Translations under genes and position numbers: made by a program
Origin: Reyranella sp.
Lineage (GTDB): Bacteria > Pseudomonadota > Alphaproteobacteria > Reyranellales > Reyranellaceae
Assembly: GCF_004297405.1 (NCBI RefSeq)
Contig: NZ_SCVC01000004.1
Location: forward strand, 124,001 to 188,000
Direction: 5' to 3'
DNA: 64,000 bases
Notes under the pieces: generated by a model
Databases searched by the model: none
What the model was told of the DNA's origin: nothing
Seen by the model: the letters and a program-made list of their open reading frames with translations, nothing else
Shown: positions 53,298-63,172 of the stretch, one piece after another
Layout of the letters: every line of letters begins with the position of its first letter
Numbering within the stretch: position 1 is the stretch's first letter

Positions 53298-54433
53298 GTC
53301 TCCTCGGTGGCGAGAGGCTCGACAGCCTCCTCTTCCGTCGGTTCGAGCGGCAGATCCGGCTCCTCAGGACGGAATATGGGGGGCTGGGAGCGCGGGTCCA
53401 AGAGGCCAGCGGCCTTCAGCTCCTCCTGCCCCGGCAGGTCGTCGAGGCTCGGCAGGCCGAAATGTTCGAGGAAGAAGTCGGTGGTGCCCCAGGTCACGGG
53501 CTTGCCCGGCGCACGCCGGCGGCCCATCGGCTTGATCCAGTTCTGCTCGAACAGCAGGTCGAGCGTGCCCTTGCTCAGGCCAACACCACGAACCTGCTCG
53601 ATCTCTGCACGAGTCACCGGCTGGTGATAGGCGATGATGGCCAATGTCTCGACCGAGGCGCGCGACAGTTTGCGCGTCACCGGCCGCTCGATCTTGAGCT
53701 TCTCGGCCAGGTCAGGCGCCGTACGGAAGGCATAGCCACCCGCCACCTTCACCAGATTGACACCCCGGTTGGCGTAGAGCTCGGCCAGATCGGCCAGGAG
53801 CCGAGCCACGTCGGCGTCGTTGGGCAGGCGTTCGACCAGATCCTTTTCATCAAGTGCCTGGGTGCCAGCAAAGAGCAGCGCCTCGAGCAGGCGCAGGTGC
53901 TGGGCATGGTCGGGTGAAACGACGTCGGTGACCTGGCCTGCGGCCGCGGCGGCTACGGCTGCACCCGCAGCGGCGGCAATCACGGTCTCGGCCTCTACAG
54001 GCGTGGTTTCCGTGGTTTCGGCTTCCGAGGCCTCCTCTACGACGGCCTTTTCGCCATCCTCTTCGTCCTCGTCCTCTTCTTCGTCCTCGTCATCATCGTC
54101 GTCATCGTCCGAGTCGTCATCGTCCGAGTCGTCATCATCCGACTCCTCGTCATCATCTTCATCGGAATCGTCGTCGTCCGACTCGTCTTCATCCTCGTCC
54201 GAGTCATCGTCTTCATCGTCCGACTCGTCATCGTCATCGTCGTCATCGTCGTCATCATCGTCTTCGTCGACGCCCTGCCGCTTCTTGGCAGCGGCCAACT
54301 CCTCGTCCTCGGGCAGATCGCCGGCGACGACTTCGGCCTCCGATGCAGGCTCGGCGATCACCGCCTCCTGTTCCTTCGGCTCTTCGACGGCGGTCGCTTT
54401 GTTTTCTTGATCTGACATATCGGGAACCGTCAC
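53288..54433 (-). CDS. scpB: Segregation and condensation protein B with a long polyacidic insert
   Basis: ScpB is the winged-helix partner of ScpA in the SMC condensin complex. The 381-residue protein has a normal ScpB core from about 175 (HLRLLEALLFAGTQALDEKDL) to about 345 (WGTTDFFLEHFGLPSLDDLP), plus a Pro/Glu-rich tail. Ahead of it lies a 175-residue extension. Residues 56-127 are almost only Asp, Glu and Ser, and an Ala-rich stretch follows. ScpB proteins are usually about 180-250 residues, so the extension is odd. GTG at 54433 overlaps the scpA stop; ATG at 54418 is the alternative. Confidence 0.92.
   Translation of the reverse strand: MTVPDMSDQENKATAVEEPKEQEAVIAEPASEAEVVAGDLPEDEELAAAKKRQGVDEDDDDDDDDDDDDESDDEDDDSDEDEDESDDDDSDEDDDEESDDDDSDDDDSDDDDDDDEDEEEDEDEEDGEKAVVEEASEAETTETTPVEAETVIAAAAGAAVAAAAAGQVTDVVSPDHAQHLRLLEALLFAGTQALDEKDLVERLPNDADVARLLADLAELYANRGVNLVKVAGGYAFRTAPDLAEKLKIERPVTRKLSRASVETLAIIAYHQPVTRAEIEQVRGVGLSKGTLDLLFEQNWIKPMGRRRAPGKPVTWGTTDFFLEHFGLPSLDDLPGQEELKAAGLLDPRSQPPIFRPEEPDLPLEPTEEEAVEPLATEETGR
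54053..54268 (-). repeat. Low-complexity GAC/GAT/TCC tract coding the acidic insert of ScpB
   Basis: About 216 bases of degenerate triplets (on the plus strand GTC/ATC/CTC runs), coding only Asp, Glu, Ser and a few others. Mixed codons keep it from being a perfect microsatellite, but its length could still allow slippage. Nearby coding sequence is not repetitive. Confidence 0.85.
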
Positions 54434-55290
54434 CGTTGCTCGGTACGTTTACGCAAATGAATAGGGCCAAAGCGCTCGGTCTGTCGCAGCTCGATCTGGC
54501 CATCCTTGGCCAATTGCAGGCCTGCCACGAAAGTCGAAGCGAGGGCCGAGCGGCGCTTGTTCGGATCGGTAAGGCCGGCCGGGAGGAAGGCTTCGAGAGT
54601 CTGCCAGTCGATAGCGATGCCCAGCATCCGGCCCAGGCGCTCCGCGGCCTCCTCGACCGAGAAGAACTGCATCGGCGCGATCTGGTAGGTGTCGGCATCC
54701 TTGGGCCGCACCTGATGTCCGTAAGCCTGCAGTAGGTCGTAGAGCTTCACGTCCCACACGGCGCGACGGACGACGATGACGCCCTCGGGCTGACCGCGCG
54801 AGAAGATGTCCTTGCCTAGCTGAGGCCGCGCCATCAGGCGGGCGCCGGCTTCCTGCATCGCTTCCAGGCGGCGCAACTGCCACTGCAGGGCATCGGCCAT
54901 CTCCTGGCCCGACGGTTCTTCGCCAGCCGGCGGCTCCGGCAGCAGCAGGCGCGACTTCAGGTAGGCAAGCCAGGCCGCCATCACGAGATAGTCGGCGGCC
55001 AGTTCCAGCCTGAGGCGGCGGGCCTGGGCCACGTGCGCCAGATACTGATCGACCAGCGCCACCATCGAGATGCGCCGCAGATCGACCTTCTGATCGCGCG
55101 CCAGGGTGAGGAGCAGATCGAGCGGGCCTTCGAAGCCCTCGAGATTGACGATCAGTTCGCCCTCGCCCGGCGCAATGACGTCGGGCCCGGCGGCGTTGAA
55201 GCCGTCGGTGGCCGGTGCCGTTTCAGCAGGCGCAGCGGGCGCGTCGGCGACCGGAACGTCTTCGGGGGGCGGGCTTGCAGGCTCGTTCAT
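54430..55290 (-). CDS. scpA: Segregation and condensation protein A
   Basis: ScpA is the kleisin that bridges SMC heads in chromosome condensation. The 286-residue protein has an N-terminal Ala/Pro tail, then FEGPLDLLLTLARDQKVDLRRI and LVMAAWLAYLKSRLLLPEP (the N-domain contacting SMC). Near the C-terminus SALASTFVAGLQLAKDGQIEL is the winged-helix end. The start at 55290 is preferred over an upstream ATG. Its TGA overlaps the scpB GTG, so the two are co-translated. Confidence 0.95.
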   Translation of the reverse strand: MNEPASPPPEDVPVADAPAAPAETAPATDGFNAAGPDVIAPGEGELIVNLEGFEGPLDLLLTLARDQKVDLRRISMVALVDQYLAHVAQARRLRLELAADYLVMAAWLAYLKSRLLLPEPPAGEEPSGQEMADALQWQLRRLEAMQEAGARLMARPQLGKDIFSRGQPEGVIVVRRAVWDVKLYDLLQAYGHQVRPKDADTYQIAPMQFFSVEEAAERLGRMLGIAIDWQTLEAFLPAGLTDPNKRRSALASTFVAGLQLAKDGQIELRQTERFGPIHLRKRTEQR

Positions 55291-55344
55291 GTAGCCCCGG
55301 TTTAGTCTAGTGGGCCTGCCTGCCGCCACTGGATTTGGCCCGCC

Positions 55345-56376
55345 TTATCCCCATTCGGGCAGGAGTTCGGTGAGCCTTTTTGCAGCATCGGCGAGCCCTT
55401 GGCGGCCGGCCGGATCACTGTGGCGGGCGAGAAAGGCCCGGCCTGCGTCGACACGGCGCCGGGCGAGGTCGGTCATCGGCCCGATGCGACCAGCAATCTC
55501 GACCATTTCCGCCATTCGGCCATTGCAATGCAGGGCGATATCGCAGCCCGCAGCCAGCGCGCGGAAAGCCCGATCCCCCAACGAACCGCCCAGCGCCTGC
55601 ATGGAAAGGTCGTCCGATAGCAGCAGCCCTTCGAAGCCGATATGGCCGCGGATGATATCCTTCACGCTGCGCGCCGATACCGTGACGCAGTCCTTGGCGT
55701 CGATCGCCTCGAAGAGGAGATGCCCGGTCATCGCCCAAGGCAGGTCGGACAGGAGCTTGAAGGGGACGAAGTCTGTGCGCTCCAGCTCCGCCCGCGAGGC
55801 CGTCACCGTCGGCAGCGCATCGTGGCTGTCGACCGTGGCGCGGCCGTGCCCCGGAATGTGCTTGATCACCGGCATCACGCCTTCGGCCAGCAGGCCTTCG
55901 GCGGCAGCGCGCCCCAGCGCCGCCACCGGCTCCGGGCGATCGGCATAGGCACGGTCGCCGATCACCGCATGGGTCTCGGGAAAGGCGATGTCCAGGACAG
56001 GCACACAATCGACGTCACAGCCGACCGACCTCACATCGGCGGCCAGCAGGCGCGAGTTGAGCTTCGTCGCCTCGAGCCCGCGCTCAGGGTCCCGCGCATA
56101 GAGTTCGCCCAAAAGACGGGCCGGTGGCGCCTTGCGCCAATGCGGCGGGCGCAGCCGCGCCACACGACCACCCTCCTGGTCGATCAGGATGGGCGCTTCT
56201 GCCCGCGCCACCGAGGACCGCAGGTCGTCAGCCAATCGGCGCGCGCGTTCCGGTGTGTCGAAATTGCGCGCAAAGAGGATGAAGCCCAACGGATCGGCGT
56301 CGCGGAAGAAGGCGCGCTCATCGGGCGTCAAATCGGGACCGGCGCAGCCGAAGATCGCGGCGCGCTGCGCACTCAT
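55345..56376 (-). CDS. nagZ: Beta-N-acetylhexosaminidase
   Basis: NagZ removes GlcNAc from muropeptides in cell-wall recycling. The 343-residue GH3 protein has PLGFILFARNFDTPERAR, ILIDQEGGRVARL, and the signature KHIPGHGRATVDSHDALP whose Asp-Ser-His acts in catalysis. LLLSDDLSMQALGG carries the nucleophilic Asp. It is a cytoplasmic protein with no signal. The start at 56376 matches the family. It sits between the SPOR protein and scpA in the conserved cluster. Confidence 0.95.
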   Translation of the reverse strand: MSAQRAAIFGCAGPDLTPDERAFFRDADPLGFILFARNFDTPERARRLADDLRSSVARAEAPILIDQEGGRVARLRPPHWRKAPPARLLGELYARDPERGLEATKLNSRLLAADVRSVGCDVDCVPVLDIAFPETHAVIGDRAYADRPEPVAALGRAAAEGLLAEGVMPVIKHIPGHGRATVDSHDALPTVTASRAELERTDFVPFKLLSDLPWAMTGHLLFEAIDAKDCVTVSARSVKDIIRGHIGFEGLLLSDDLSMQALGGSLGDRAFRALAAGCDIALHCNGRMAEMVEIAGRIGPMTDLARRRVDAGRAFLARHSDPAGRQGLADAAKRLTELLPEWG

Positions 56377-56386
56377 GGGCAAGGTG

Positions 56387-57313
56387 TCACCGTGCGGGAG
56401 GAACGGAGACGCAGTCGGTCTTGCGCGACTTGAGGTTGGCGCAGACGCTGTGGGCCTGCTTCTCATCGAGCGGGCCTGCCTGGACGCGATACCAGACGCC
56501 CCTGTCGCCGAGATCGACCTTCACCGCCTGCATGCGCAGGTTGGACAGCACGTCGCCATGGGCGCTTTGCAGGCGTGCCCAGGTCGACTTGGCGACGTCT
56601 TCGCTCTTTACCGAAGCGATCTGCACCCGCCAGCCACCGGTCGGACCGGACATATTCTCGATCAGGCTCGCGATGCTGGGTCCGCTCTCGCTGGTCGGCG
56701 TTGTCGAGGCCGGTTGCACATTAGGCAGATTGTTTTGACCCTTAGCGTCAGCCGGCGGCGGCGTCGGCCCCATCACGGCTGAAGCCGGAGGATTGGGCTG
56801 CAATGGCGTCGGCGCCTTGGCGACCTCGGCTTCCGGCGGCTTGGGCGCAGCCGGGGTCGGCAGACCGTTGGCCGGCAGCCTGGGCGTCACCGCCACGGGG
56901 AGCAGCTTCTCGGGCTGGCTAGGCACCGCACCGGGGGCGATGCGGTTGAAGACTTCCTTGTCCTGGTTGGGCGGCACGAGGCCGCCGGCATTCTCAGGCT
57001 TGATCCGGGCCGGCGTGGTCGGCGCCTGCACGACCAACGGCTCCAGGCCCCGGCCACCGGCTTTGACGTCCTGATTATGCGCCCACCACACGACCGAGCC
57101 GAAACTCGCGATCGCGGCGACGGAAACCATGACCGTCAGGATCTGGCCGCGGCGTCTATTGACGCGCATGAGCAACGAGTCCCGCGGCGGCGGCGGAATC
57201 GAATCTGGTTCGTGCGCGACGGGCCGGGGCGGTGGATCGAGCCGCACGGCAACCGACTCACTCGGTCGGTAGATCGTAGGTCCGTCGCCGGAGGGGGACC
57301 GGCGGATGTGCAT
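56387..57313 (-). CDS. SPOR-domain cell-envelope protein
   Basis: A 308-residue protein with a single membrane anchor at about 58-78 (GQILTVMVSVAAIASFGSVV), a Pro/Ala-rich periplasmic linker, and a C-terminal SPOR domain. The latter spans about 230-305 and includes WRVQIASVKSEDVAKSTWARL and WYRVQAGPLDEKQAHSVC. SPOR domains bind denuded glycan strands at the division site. It lies between argS and nagZ, where alphaproteobacteria often place a SPOR protein. The N-terminal cytoplasmic segment is basic and Pro-rich. Confidence 0.9.
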   Translation of the reverse strand: MHIRRSPSGDGPTIYRPSESVAVRLDPPPRPVAHEPDSIPPPPRDSLLMRVNRRRGQILTVMVSVAAIASFGSVVWWAHNQDVKAGGRGLEPLVVQAPTTPARIKPENAGGLVPPNQDKEVFNRIAPGAVPSQPEKLLPVAVTPRLPANGLPTPAAPKPPEAEVAKAPTPLQPNPPASAVMGPTPPPADAKGQNNLPNVQPASTTPTSESGPSIASLIENMSGPTGGWRVQIASVKSEDVAKSTWARLQSAHGDVLSNLRMQAVKVDLGDRGVWYRVQAGPLDEKQAHSVCANLKSRKTDCVSVPPAR

Positions 57314-57316
57314 TCG

Positions 57317-59059
57317 TTATCTCATTTCCTCGACGGGTGTTACGCCGAAGACCTTTAATCCCGATCCTATCACAAATCCGATTCCCTGTACCAACGCCAG
57401 ACGCGCCCGGGTGAGATCGGGATCACCCTCGACCACGAAACGCAGACCTGGCTCCTCACGACCGCGATTCCAATGGGCATGGAAAGCAGCAGCGAGGTCG
57501 TAGAGATAGAAGGCGATGCGGTGCGGCTCATGCGCCACCGCTGCGGCCTCCACCTGACGCGGCCACTGGGCGATCATACGGATCAGCGCCAGCTCGCTGG
57601 CATCAGCCAAACGGTCGAGCGGCGCAGTGCCCAACCCATCGACCGCAATGCCGGCAGCACCTGCCTGTCGCATGACAGAGCGCGTGCGCGCATGGCCATA
57701 CTGGACATACCAAACCGGGTTGTCGCGTGACTGTTCGGTGGCCTTCACCAGATCGAAGTCGAAGGGCGCATCGTTCTTGCGGGTCAGCATCGTGAAGCGC
57801 ACGACGTCGGGACCGACTTCATCCAAAAGATCGCGCAAGGTGACGAACGTGCCGGCACGCTTGGACATGCGCACGAGCTCGCCATTTCTCATGACACGCA
57901 CGAGCTGGCAGAGCTTCACATCGAGCTCGCCCTGCTTCTCGGTGATGGCGCTGACCGCCGCCTTCATGCGCTTGACGTAGCCGCCATGGTCGGCGCCCCA
58001 CACGTCGATCATGTCGCTGAAGCCGCGACGGAACTTGTCGTGATGGTAGGCGATATCGTTGGCGAAGTAGGTCCAGCTTCCGTCCGACTTCTTGAGCGGC
58101 CGGTCGACCTCATCGCCGAACTGCGTCGCACGAAAGAGCGTCTGCTCGCGATCCTCCCAGTCGTCCGGCTTCTTGCCCTTCGGCGGCTCGAGCTGCCCCT
58201 GATAGATCAGGTCCTGGCGGCTGAGTTCCTGAAAGGCGCGATCGACGGCGCCGCTTTCGACCAGAGCACGCTCCGACGAATAGACGTCGATGTTGACGCC
58301 CAGCGTCGCGAGATCGGTTTTGATCTCGGCCATCAAGGTCGCGATGGCGAAGGCGCGCATCTCCGGCAGCCAGTCCGCCTCGGGCTTGTCGATCCAGCGT
58401 GCGCCGTCACGCTTGGCGATCGCCGCGCCCACGTCCTTCAGGTACTCGCCGGGATAGAGGCCTTCGGGAATCGCCGTGATATGATCGCCCAACGCTTCCC
58501 GGTAACGCAGGTAGGTCGACTGGCCGAGCTTGTCGACCTGAGCACCGGCGTCGTTGATGTAATATTCCTTGGTGACGGCATAACCCGCCTTCGCCAACAG
58601 ATTGGCCAGCGCGTCGCCCACGACGGCGCCACGCGCATGCGCCACGTGGAGCGGGCCGGTCGGATTGGCCGAGACATACTCGACGTTCACCTTGGCGCCC
58701 TGCCCCATCGTCGAGTCGCCATAGGCAACGCCTGCCTCGAGGCAATCGCGCAGGCGCTCCCGCCAGAAGCCGTCGGCGATCTTGAGATTGAGGAAGCCCG
58801 GCCCCGCCACGGCGCCGTCGACCACGTCCGGGTTGGCTTTGAGGCGGCCCAGCAACGCCTCCGCGATGTCACGCGGCTTCTTGCCCGCGGCCTTGGCCAG
58901 CACCATGGCGGCGTTGGTCGCGATATCGCCATGGGCGGCGTCGCGTGGCGGTTCGGCCGTAATGGCCGAAAAATCGAGCTTTTCCGGCAATTCGCCGGCG
59001 GCCTGCATGGATGTCAGCGCCGAGACGATTTCGCCGATGAAATGACGGTAGGGATTCAT
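57317..59059 (-). CDS. argS: Arginyl-tRNA synthetase
   Basis: A 580-residue class I synthetase. The Arg-specific N-terminal domain (about 1-110) is followed by [21 protein letters not shown], where HVAH replaces HIGH. The KMSKS-like loop is [13 protein letters not shown]. The C-terminal anticodon domain (from about 460) contains [17 protein letters not shown]. The start at 59059 is chosen over an ATG 13 codons upstream. It lies three bases upstream of the SPOR gene and is followed by the cell-envelope and segregation genes. Confidence 0.97.
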   Translation of the reverse strand: MNPYRHFIGEIVSALTSMQAAGELPEKLDFSAITAEPPRDAAHGDIATNAAMVLAKAAGKKPRDIAEALLGRLKANPDVVDGAVAGPGFLNLKIADGFWRERLRDCLEAGVAYGDSTMGQGAKVNVEYVSANPTGPLHVAHARGAVVGDALANLLAKAGYAVTKEYYINDAGAQVDKLGQSTYLRYREALGDHITAIPEGLYPGEYLKDVGAAIAKRDGARWIDKPEADWLPEMRAFAIATLMAEIKTDLATLGVNIDVYSSERALVESGAVDRAFQELSRQDLIYQGQLEPPKGKKPDDWEDREQTLFRATQFGDEVDRPLKKSDGSWTYFANDIAYHHDKFRRGFSDMIDVWGADHGGYVKRMKAAVSAITEKQGELDVKLCQLVRVMRNGELVRMSKRAGTFVTLRDLLDEVGPDVVRFTMLTRKNDAPFDFDLVKATEQSRDNPVWYVQYGHARTRSVMRQAGAAGIAVDGLGTAPLDRLADASELALIRMIAQWPRQVEAAAVAHEPHRIAFYLYDLAAAFHAHWNRGREEPGLRFVVEGDPDLTRARLALVQGIGFVIGSGLKVFGVTPVEEMR

Positions 59060-59117
59060 GGGGCGGGTATTGCCGAAACGGCGCCCCTTGTCATCCATCC
59101 CCTAGAGCCATCCGCCC

Positions 59118-60305
59118 TTACTCGTAGAGGTCGAACAGCCGCCGATGTTCATCCAGAGCGAAACGGTCGGTCATGCCGGCAATATAGTCCGCAACAACGC
59201 GGGCTTTTGCCTGAATCGAGGCCTGTTCGGCCTTCTCACGCCAGGGCGACGGAAGGCAGTTGGGCTCGGTAAACAGCAGTTCGAACAGATCGACGACGAC
59301 CCGGCGCGCCTTGGAGTGCGAGCGGTTGAGCTTCCAATGCTCGTACATGCGCTTGTAGAGAAAGGCCTTCACCGTCTTGTCGGTCGCCGCCATTCGATCG
59401 GAGAAGGCCACCACAGGACGGCCGAGCATACGGATATCGGCCACCGACTTCGGCTGCGCTTCCTTCAGGCGCCGACGCGTCTCCGTCAGCACATCCTCGA
59501 CCATGGCGTTGATCACGCGGCGTACCGCCTCGTGGATCAGCCGCGTCTGGTCGATAGCGGGATACTTTTGGCGGACAGTCGCGAACATCTCGCCGACCAG
59601 CGGTAGTTCGAGCAGATCCTTGACCTCGAACAGCCCGGCCCGCAGCCCGTCGTCGATGTCGTGGTTGTTGTAAGCGATGTCGTCGCTCAGCGCGGCGACT
59701 TGCGCCTCCGGCCCTGCATGGCCGTGAAGTTCGAGATCGTGGTCCCGGCAATATTCGACGATGGCGGCAGGCAGCTCCTCGAGCGCACGCCCCTGCTTCA
59801 GCAGGGGGCCATTGTGCTTCACCACCCCTTCCAGGGTCTCCCAGGTGAGGTTCAACCCGTTGAACTCGGCGTAGCGGTCCTCGAGCTTGGTGAGGATGCG
59901 CAGCGTCTGGGCGTTATGGTCGAAGCCGGCATAGGGCTTCATCACGCCATGCAGCGCTTCCTCGCCGGCATGACCAAAAGGCGTGTGCCCAAGATCGTGC
60001 GCAAGCGCCACCGCCTCGCCGAGGTCTTCATCGAAGCGCAGCACACGACAGATGGTGCGGGCGATCTGGGCCACTTCGAGCGAATGAGTGAGGCGCGTCC
60101 GATAATGGTCGCCCTCGTGATAGACGAAGACCTGGGTCTTGTGCTTCAGGCGCCGGAACGCCGTCGAATGGATGATGCGGTCGCGATCCCGTTGGAACGG
60201 GCTGCGGCTGGAAGACTCGGGCTCGGCATGCAGGCGGCCGCGACTCTGCCACGGCAGGGTCGCATAGGGCGCCAGCGCCTCGCGTCGCCACATCTCCTCG
60301 CCCAC
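59118..60305 (-). CDS. dgt: Deoxyguanosinetriphosphate triphosphohydrolase-like protein
   Basis: Dgt-type HD hydrolases convert dNTPs to deoxynucleosides and tripolyphosphate. The 395-residue protein has RTRLTHSLEVAQIART (first metal His), AVALAHDLGHTPFGHAGEEAL (HD pair), and DDIAYNNHDIDDGLRAG (last Asp). The sequence matches the shorter alphaproteobacterial type 2 family. GTG at 60305 has AAGGAGGG upstream; an ATG at 60293 is an alternative. It heads the argS-to-nlpD cluster. Confidence 0.95.
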   Translation of the reverse strand: MGEEMWRREALAPYATLPWQSRGRLHAEPESSSRSPFQRDRDRIIHSTAFRRLKHKTQVFVYHEGDHYRTRLTHSLEVAQIARTICRVLRFDEDLGEAVALAHDLGHTPFGHAGEEALHGVMKPYAGFDHNAQTLRILTKLEDRYAEFNGLNLTWETLEGVVKHNGPLLKQGRALEELPAAIVEYCRDHDLELHGHAGPEAQVAALSDDIAYNNHDIDDGLRAGLFEVKDLLELPLVGEMFATVRQKYPAIDQTRLIHEAVRRVINAMVEDVLTETRRRLKEAQPKSVADIRMLGRPVVAFSDRMAATDKTVKAFLYKRMYEHWKLNRSHSKARRVVVDLFELLFTEPNCLPSPWREKAEQASIQAKARVVADYIAGMTDRFALDEHRRLFDLYE

Positions 60306-60359
60306 GCTTCGCGACCCTCCTTGTAGGGGCGCGTTTTTACGCCGTCCGGGCCCGGATGG

Positions 60360-60791
60360 CTACTTTACGAGGGTAACCGGCACCTTGGAGTGCGCGATCA
60401 CATCCTGCGCCACAGAGCCCAGCAGGACGCCGGCGAGGCCGGTATGGCCGCGGGTACCGATGACGACCAGACCGGCGTCGAGCTTCTTGGCGAAGTCCGC
60501 CACGATTTCGCCCTGACGCCCGACACCAATATGGGTCTTTGCGGTGAGGGACGCCTTCTTGGCGATGGCGACGGCCGAGGCCACTGCTTTCTCGCCTTCC
60601 TCGCGGTGATGGGCGTCGATCTGGTCGCGCGAGACGAACGCCGACACCGCGCCGCTCACCCCATGCTGGACGTTGATCAGGTGCAGCTCCGCCGCGCAGC
60701 CGGCAGTGATCAGATCAATGGCATGCTGCGTGGCGCGATCGGAATAGGCCGAACCGTCGACCGCGACGAGGATTGCTTTCATCTTGGCCAT
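60360..60791 (-). CDS. Universal stress protein (UspA family)
   Basis: A 143-residue single Usp domain. It begins MAKMKAILVAVDGSAYSDRA and ends with the ATP-binding motif GTRGHTGLAGVLLGSVAQDV (G-2x-G-9x-G-S/T), so it should bind ATP. Such proteins increase under stress or growth arrest; the partner is unknown. An in-frame ATG at 60782 is possible. It sits five bases after terC on the same strand and is probably co-transcribed. Confidence 0.94.
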   Translation of the reverse strand: MAKMKAILVAVDGSAYSDRATQHAIDLITAGCAAELHLINVQHGVSGAVSAFVSRDQIDAHHREEGEKAVASAVAIAKKASLTAKTHIGVGRQGEIVADFAKKLDAGLVVIGTRGHTGLAGVLLGSVAQDVIAHSKVPVTLVK

Positions 60792-60796
60792 GGCAG

Positions 60797-61522
60797 CTAC
60801 TCCTTGCTCTTTTCAGTGGCGAGATCGACAGGCTCCGCGTGTCGGCGCTGTCTGGCTCGATGCTGCAGGAAATACCCAACGACAACGACGAGGATCGCGC
60901 AGCCAATCTCGAGAATGGTCTTGGCATGCGGGGTGAGCGCAGCGAGCTTGTCGGCATAACCCGGATCGGTCGCCAGCACTTCGCCAGCGATCCAGCCCAA
61001 CAGAGCGCCGCCGGCCACGACGATGACCGGGAACCGGTTGAGCAGCGCCATGATCAGGGTAGCGCCGAAGATGATGAGCGGGATGCTGATCAGCAGGCCG
61101 AGCACGATGAGCGTCGTGTCGCCCTTGGCCGCCGCGGCAATGGCGATGGCATTGTCGAGGCTCATGACGGCATCGGCGATGATGATGGTACGGATGGCGC
61201 CCCAGACGGAACCCGCGCCCTTGACGCCGTCGCCATGCTCCTCTTCTCCCTGCACCAGCTTGATGCCGATCCAGAGCAGTAGGAGGCCGCCAGCCAACTT
61301 CAGGAAGGAAATCTGCAAGAGCTGATCGACGATCAGCACGAAGATGATACGCAGGATGATGGCGCCGGCGCTGCCGATCAGGATGGCCGGCTTCTGATGC
61401 TTCTTCTCGAGATTCCGGCAAGCGAGCGCGATGACCAGCGCGTTGTCACCAGACAGGACGATGTTCACCAGGATGATCTGGGTGAGGCCGCTCCAGAAAG
61501 CGGGCGTAAGCTCAAATCCCAT
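60797..61522 (-). CDS. TerC/YjbE family membrane protein
   Basis: A 241-residue integral membrane protein with about seven predicted helices. Conserved acidic motifs sit in LVNIVLSGDNALVIALA and IADAVMSLDNAIAIAAA, the two Asp-Asn repeats of the TerC fold. TerC/YjbE proteins are linked to manganese or calcium export and to metallation of exported enzymes. A cytoplasmic, charged tail ends the protein. No Mn riboswitch was seen upstream. Confidence 0.92.
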   Translation of the reverse strand: MGFELTPAFWSGLTQIILVNIVLSGDNALVIALACRNLEKKHQKPAILIGSAGAIILRIIFVLIVDQLLQISFLKLAGGLLLLWIGIKLVQGEEEHGDGVKGAGSVWGAIRTIIIADAVMSLDNAIAIAAAAKGDTTLIVLGLLISIPLIIFGATLIMALLNRFPVIVVAGGALLGWIAGEVLATDPGYADKLAALTPHAKTILEIGCAILVVVVGYFLQHRARQRRHAEPVDLATEKSKE

Positions 61523-61643
61523 TGTTCTGCAGTCTCCGTCCCGATTATCCCTATGGGGTATGCTTCTACGCGCCGGCCGAAGGTGTTAGTGCAGCGTCTG
61601 CCAGGGGGCAAGCCAAACCGGACACGGCCGAGGACGAAATCGC

Positions 61644-62147
61644 ATGGCGAGCAGCGCAGGCTACAACAAGATGTTCCCCGTCTCATGGACGGAGCTGCAT
61701 CGTGACGCACGTGCGCTCGCCTGGCGGCTGGCGGATCTGGGGCCCTTCAAGGGGCTAGTCGCCATCACCCGCGGCGGCCTCGTGCCGGCCGCCATCGTGG
61801 CCCGTGAACTCAATCTCCGGCTGATCGATACGGTTTGCTGTTCGACCTATGACCGTATGGAGCGCGGCGCCAAGGTCGAGCTCCTGAAAGGGACTTCGGC
61901 CGAGCAGGATAAGGGCAAGGACTGGCTGATCGTCGACGACCTCGTTGACACAGGCGTCACCGCACGGGCGGTACGGGCAATGCTGCCCGAGGCGCATTTT
62001 GCCACAGTCTATGCAAAGCCCGCCGGCCGGCCGACGGTCGACAGCTTCATCACCGAAGTCAGCCAGGACACGTGGATCCTGTTCCCCTGGGATCAGGAGG
62101 CCGTCATGGCGAAGACCATCATCGAGCTGAAAGGCAGTGGCCAATGA
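61644..62147 (+). CDS. gpt: Xanthine(-guanine) phosphoribosyltransferase
   Basis: Gpt converts xanthine and guanine to XMP and GMP for purine salvage. The 167-residue protein has the PRPP motif [15 protein letters not shown] (about 91-105) and [19 protein letters not shown]. It contains [14 protein letters not shown], the usual Gpt end with the base-binding Trp. It diverges from terC. Its stop overlaps the start of the oxidoreductase gene (ATGA), so the pair is coupled. Confidence 0.95.
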   Translation: MASSAGYNKMFPVSWTELHRDARALAWRLADLGPFKGLVAITRGGLVPAAIVARELNLRLIDTVCCSTYDRMERGAKVELLKGTSAEQDKGKDWLIVDDLVDTGVTARAVRAMLPEAHFATVYAKPAGRPTVDSFITEVSQDTWILFPWDQEAVMAKTIIELKGSGQ

Positions 62148-63157
62148 AGTGCTACGTGATCCCGGCCCCCAAAGGCATCGATTCGCTCACCCTCGTTGAC
62201 CGGCCCGCCCCCACACCGGGTCCGCGCCAGGTGCTTGTCCGGGTGCGCGCGACCTCGCTCAACTACCGCGATCTCCTGACCATCGAGGCGCAGTACGCCC
62301 GCTCTGCCCCCAAGCCGGACCTTATTCCCTTGTCGGACGGGGCCGGCGAAGTGGTCGCCGTGGGTCCTGGCGTCAGCCGCGTGAAGGTGGGCGATCGCGT
62401 CGCCGGCTGCTTCATGCAGAAGTGGGTCGGCGGCAACATAGACGACTCAGCCATGGCCTCGGCCATGGGTGGCGCCATCGATGGCATGCTGACCGAGCTT
62501 GCAGTTCTGGAAGAGGACGGCGTGGTGAAGCTGCCGGCCGGCATGAGCTTCGAGGAAGGCGCCACCCTGCCCTGCGCCGGCCTCACTGCCTGGCATGCAC
62601 TGGTCGAGATCGGCAATCTCAAGGCCGGTGACATCGTGCAGATCCAGGGCACCGGCGGTGTCTCCATCTTCGCCCTGCAGTTCGCCAGGATGTTCGGCGC
62701 GCGCGTGATCGGAACCTCGAGCTCAACGGCCAAGGCCGAGCGGCTGAAGAAGATGGGGGCCGAGGCGGTCATCGACTACAAGGCCACGCCTGATTGGGAC
62801 AAGGAAACGCTGAAGCTGACCGGTGGACGCGGCGCCGACGTCACAGTCGAGGTCGGCGGTGCCGGCACGCTTCCCCGCTCCTTCATGGCAACGCGGCTCG
62901 GCGGCAGGATCGCTGTCATTGGCCTGCTCTCGGGCATGGCGACGCTCGATCCCATGCCGATCCTGCGTCGGAACCTGCGCGTGCAGGGCCTCTATGTCGG
63001 CAGCAAGCAGATGTTCGAGGCGATGAACCGCGCCATCGAGGCCAATGGTCTCAAGCCCGTCATCGACAAGGTGTTTCCTTTCGCCGAAGCGAAAGCGGCC
63101 TACCAGCATCTCAAGAGCCAAAACCACTTCGGCAAGATCGTCATCTCTCACGCCTAG
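62144..63157 (+). CDS. Zinc-independent MDR alcohol dehydrogenase / quinone oxidoreductase-like protein
   Basis: A 337-residue medium-chain dehydrogenase/reductase. GroES-like N-terminal domain ([17 protein letters not shown]), then the nucleotide domain with [21 protein letters not shown] and [19 protein letters not shown] for NADP(H) binding. The catalytic-zinc Cys/His set of true alcohol dehydrogenases is absent, as in quinone oxidoreductases. The substrate is unknown. Its ATG overlaps the gpt stop, an unusual pairing. A Bug receptor gene starts 15 bases downstream. Confidence 0.92.
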   Translation: MKCYVIPAPKGIDSLTLVDRPAPTPGPRQVLVRVRATSLNYRDLLTIEAQYARSAPKPDLIPLSDGAGEVVAVGPGVSRVKVGDRVAGCFMQKWVGGNIDDSAMASAMGGAIDGMLTELAVLEEDGVVKLPAGMSFEEGATLPCAGLTAWHALVEIGNLKAGDIVQIQGTGGVSIFALQFARMFGARVIGTSSSTAKAERLKKMGAEAVIDYKATPDWDKETLKLTGGRGADVTVEVGGAGTLPRSFMATRLGGRIAVIGLLSGMATLDPMPILRRNLRVQGLYVGSKQMFEAMNRAIEANGLKPVIDKVFPFAEAKAAYQHLKSQNHFGKIVISHA

Positions 63158-63172
63158 GAAGCGCACGTCACC

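Noticed and set aside
54053..54268. CRISPR-like or satellite repeat
   Set aside because: The units are degenerate triplets in frame with scpB, without spacers; it is a low-complexity coding tract.
61523..61643. Possible yybP-ykoY manganese riboswitch upstream of terC
   Set aside because: The conserved core and paired elements could not be found by eye; a covariance-model search would be needed to reopen this.
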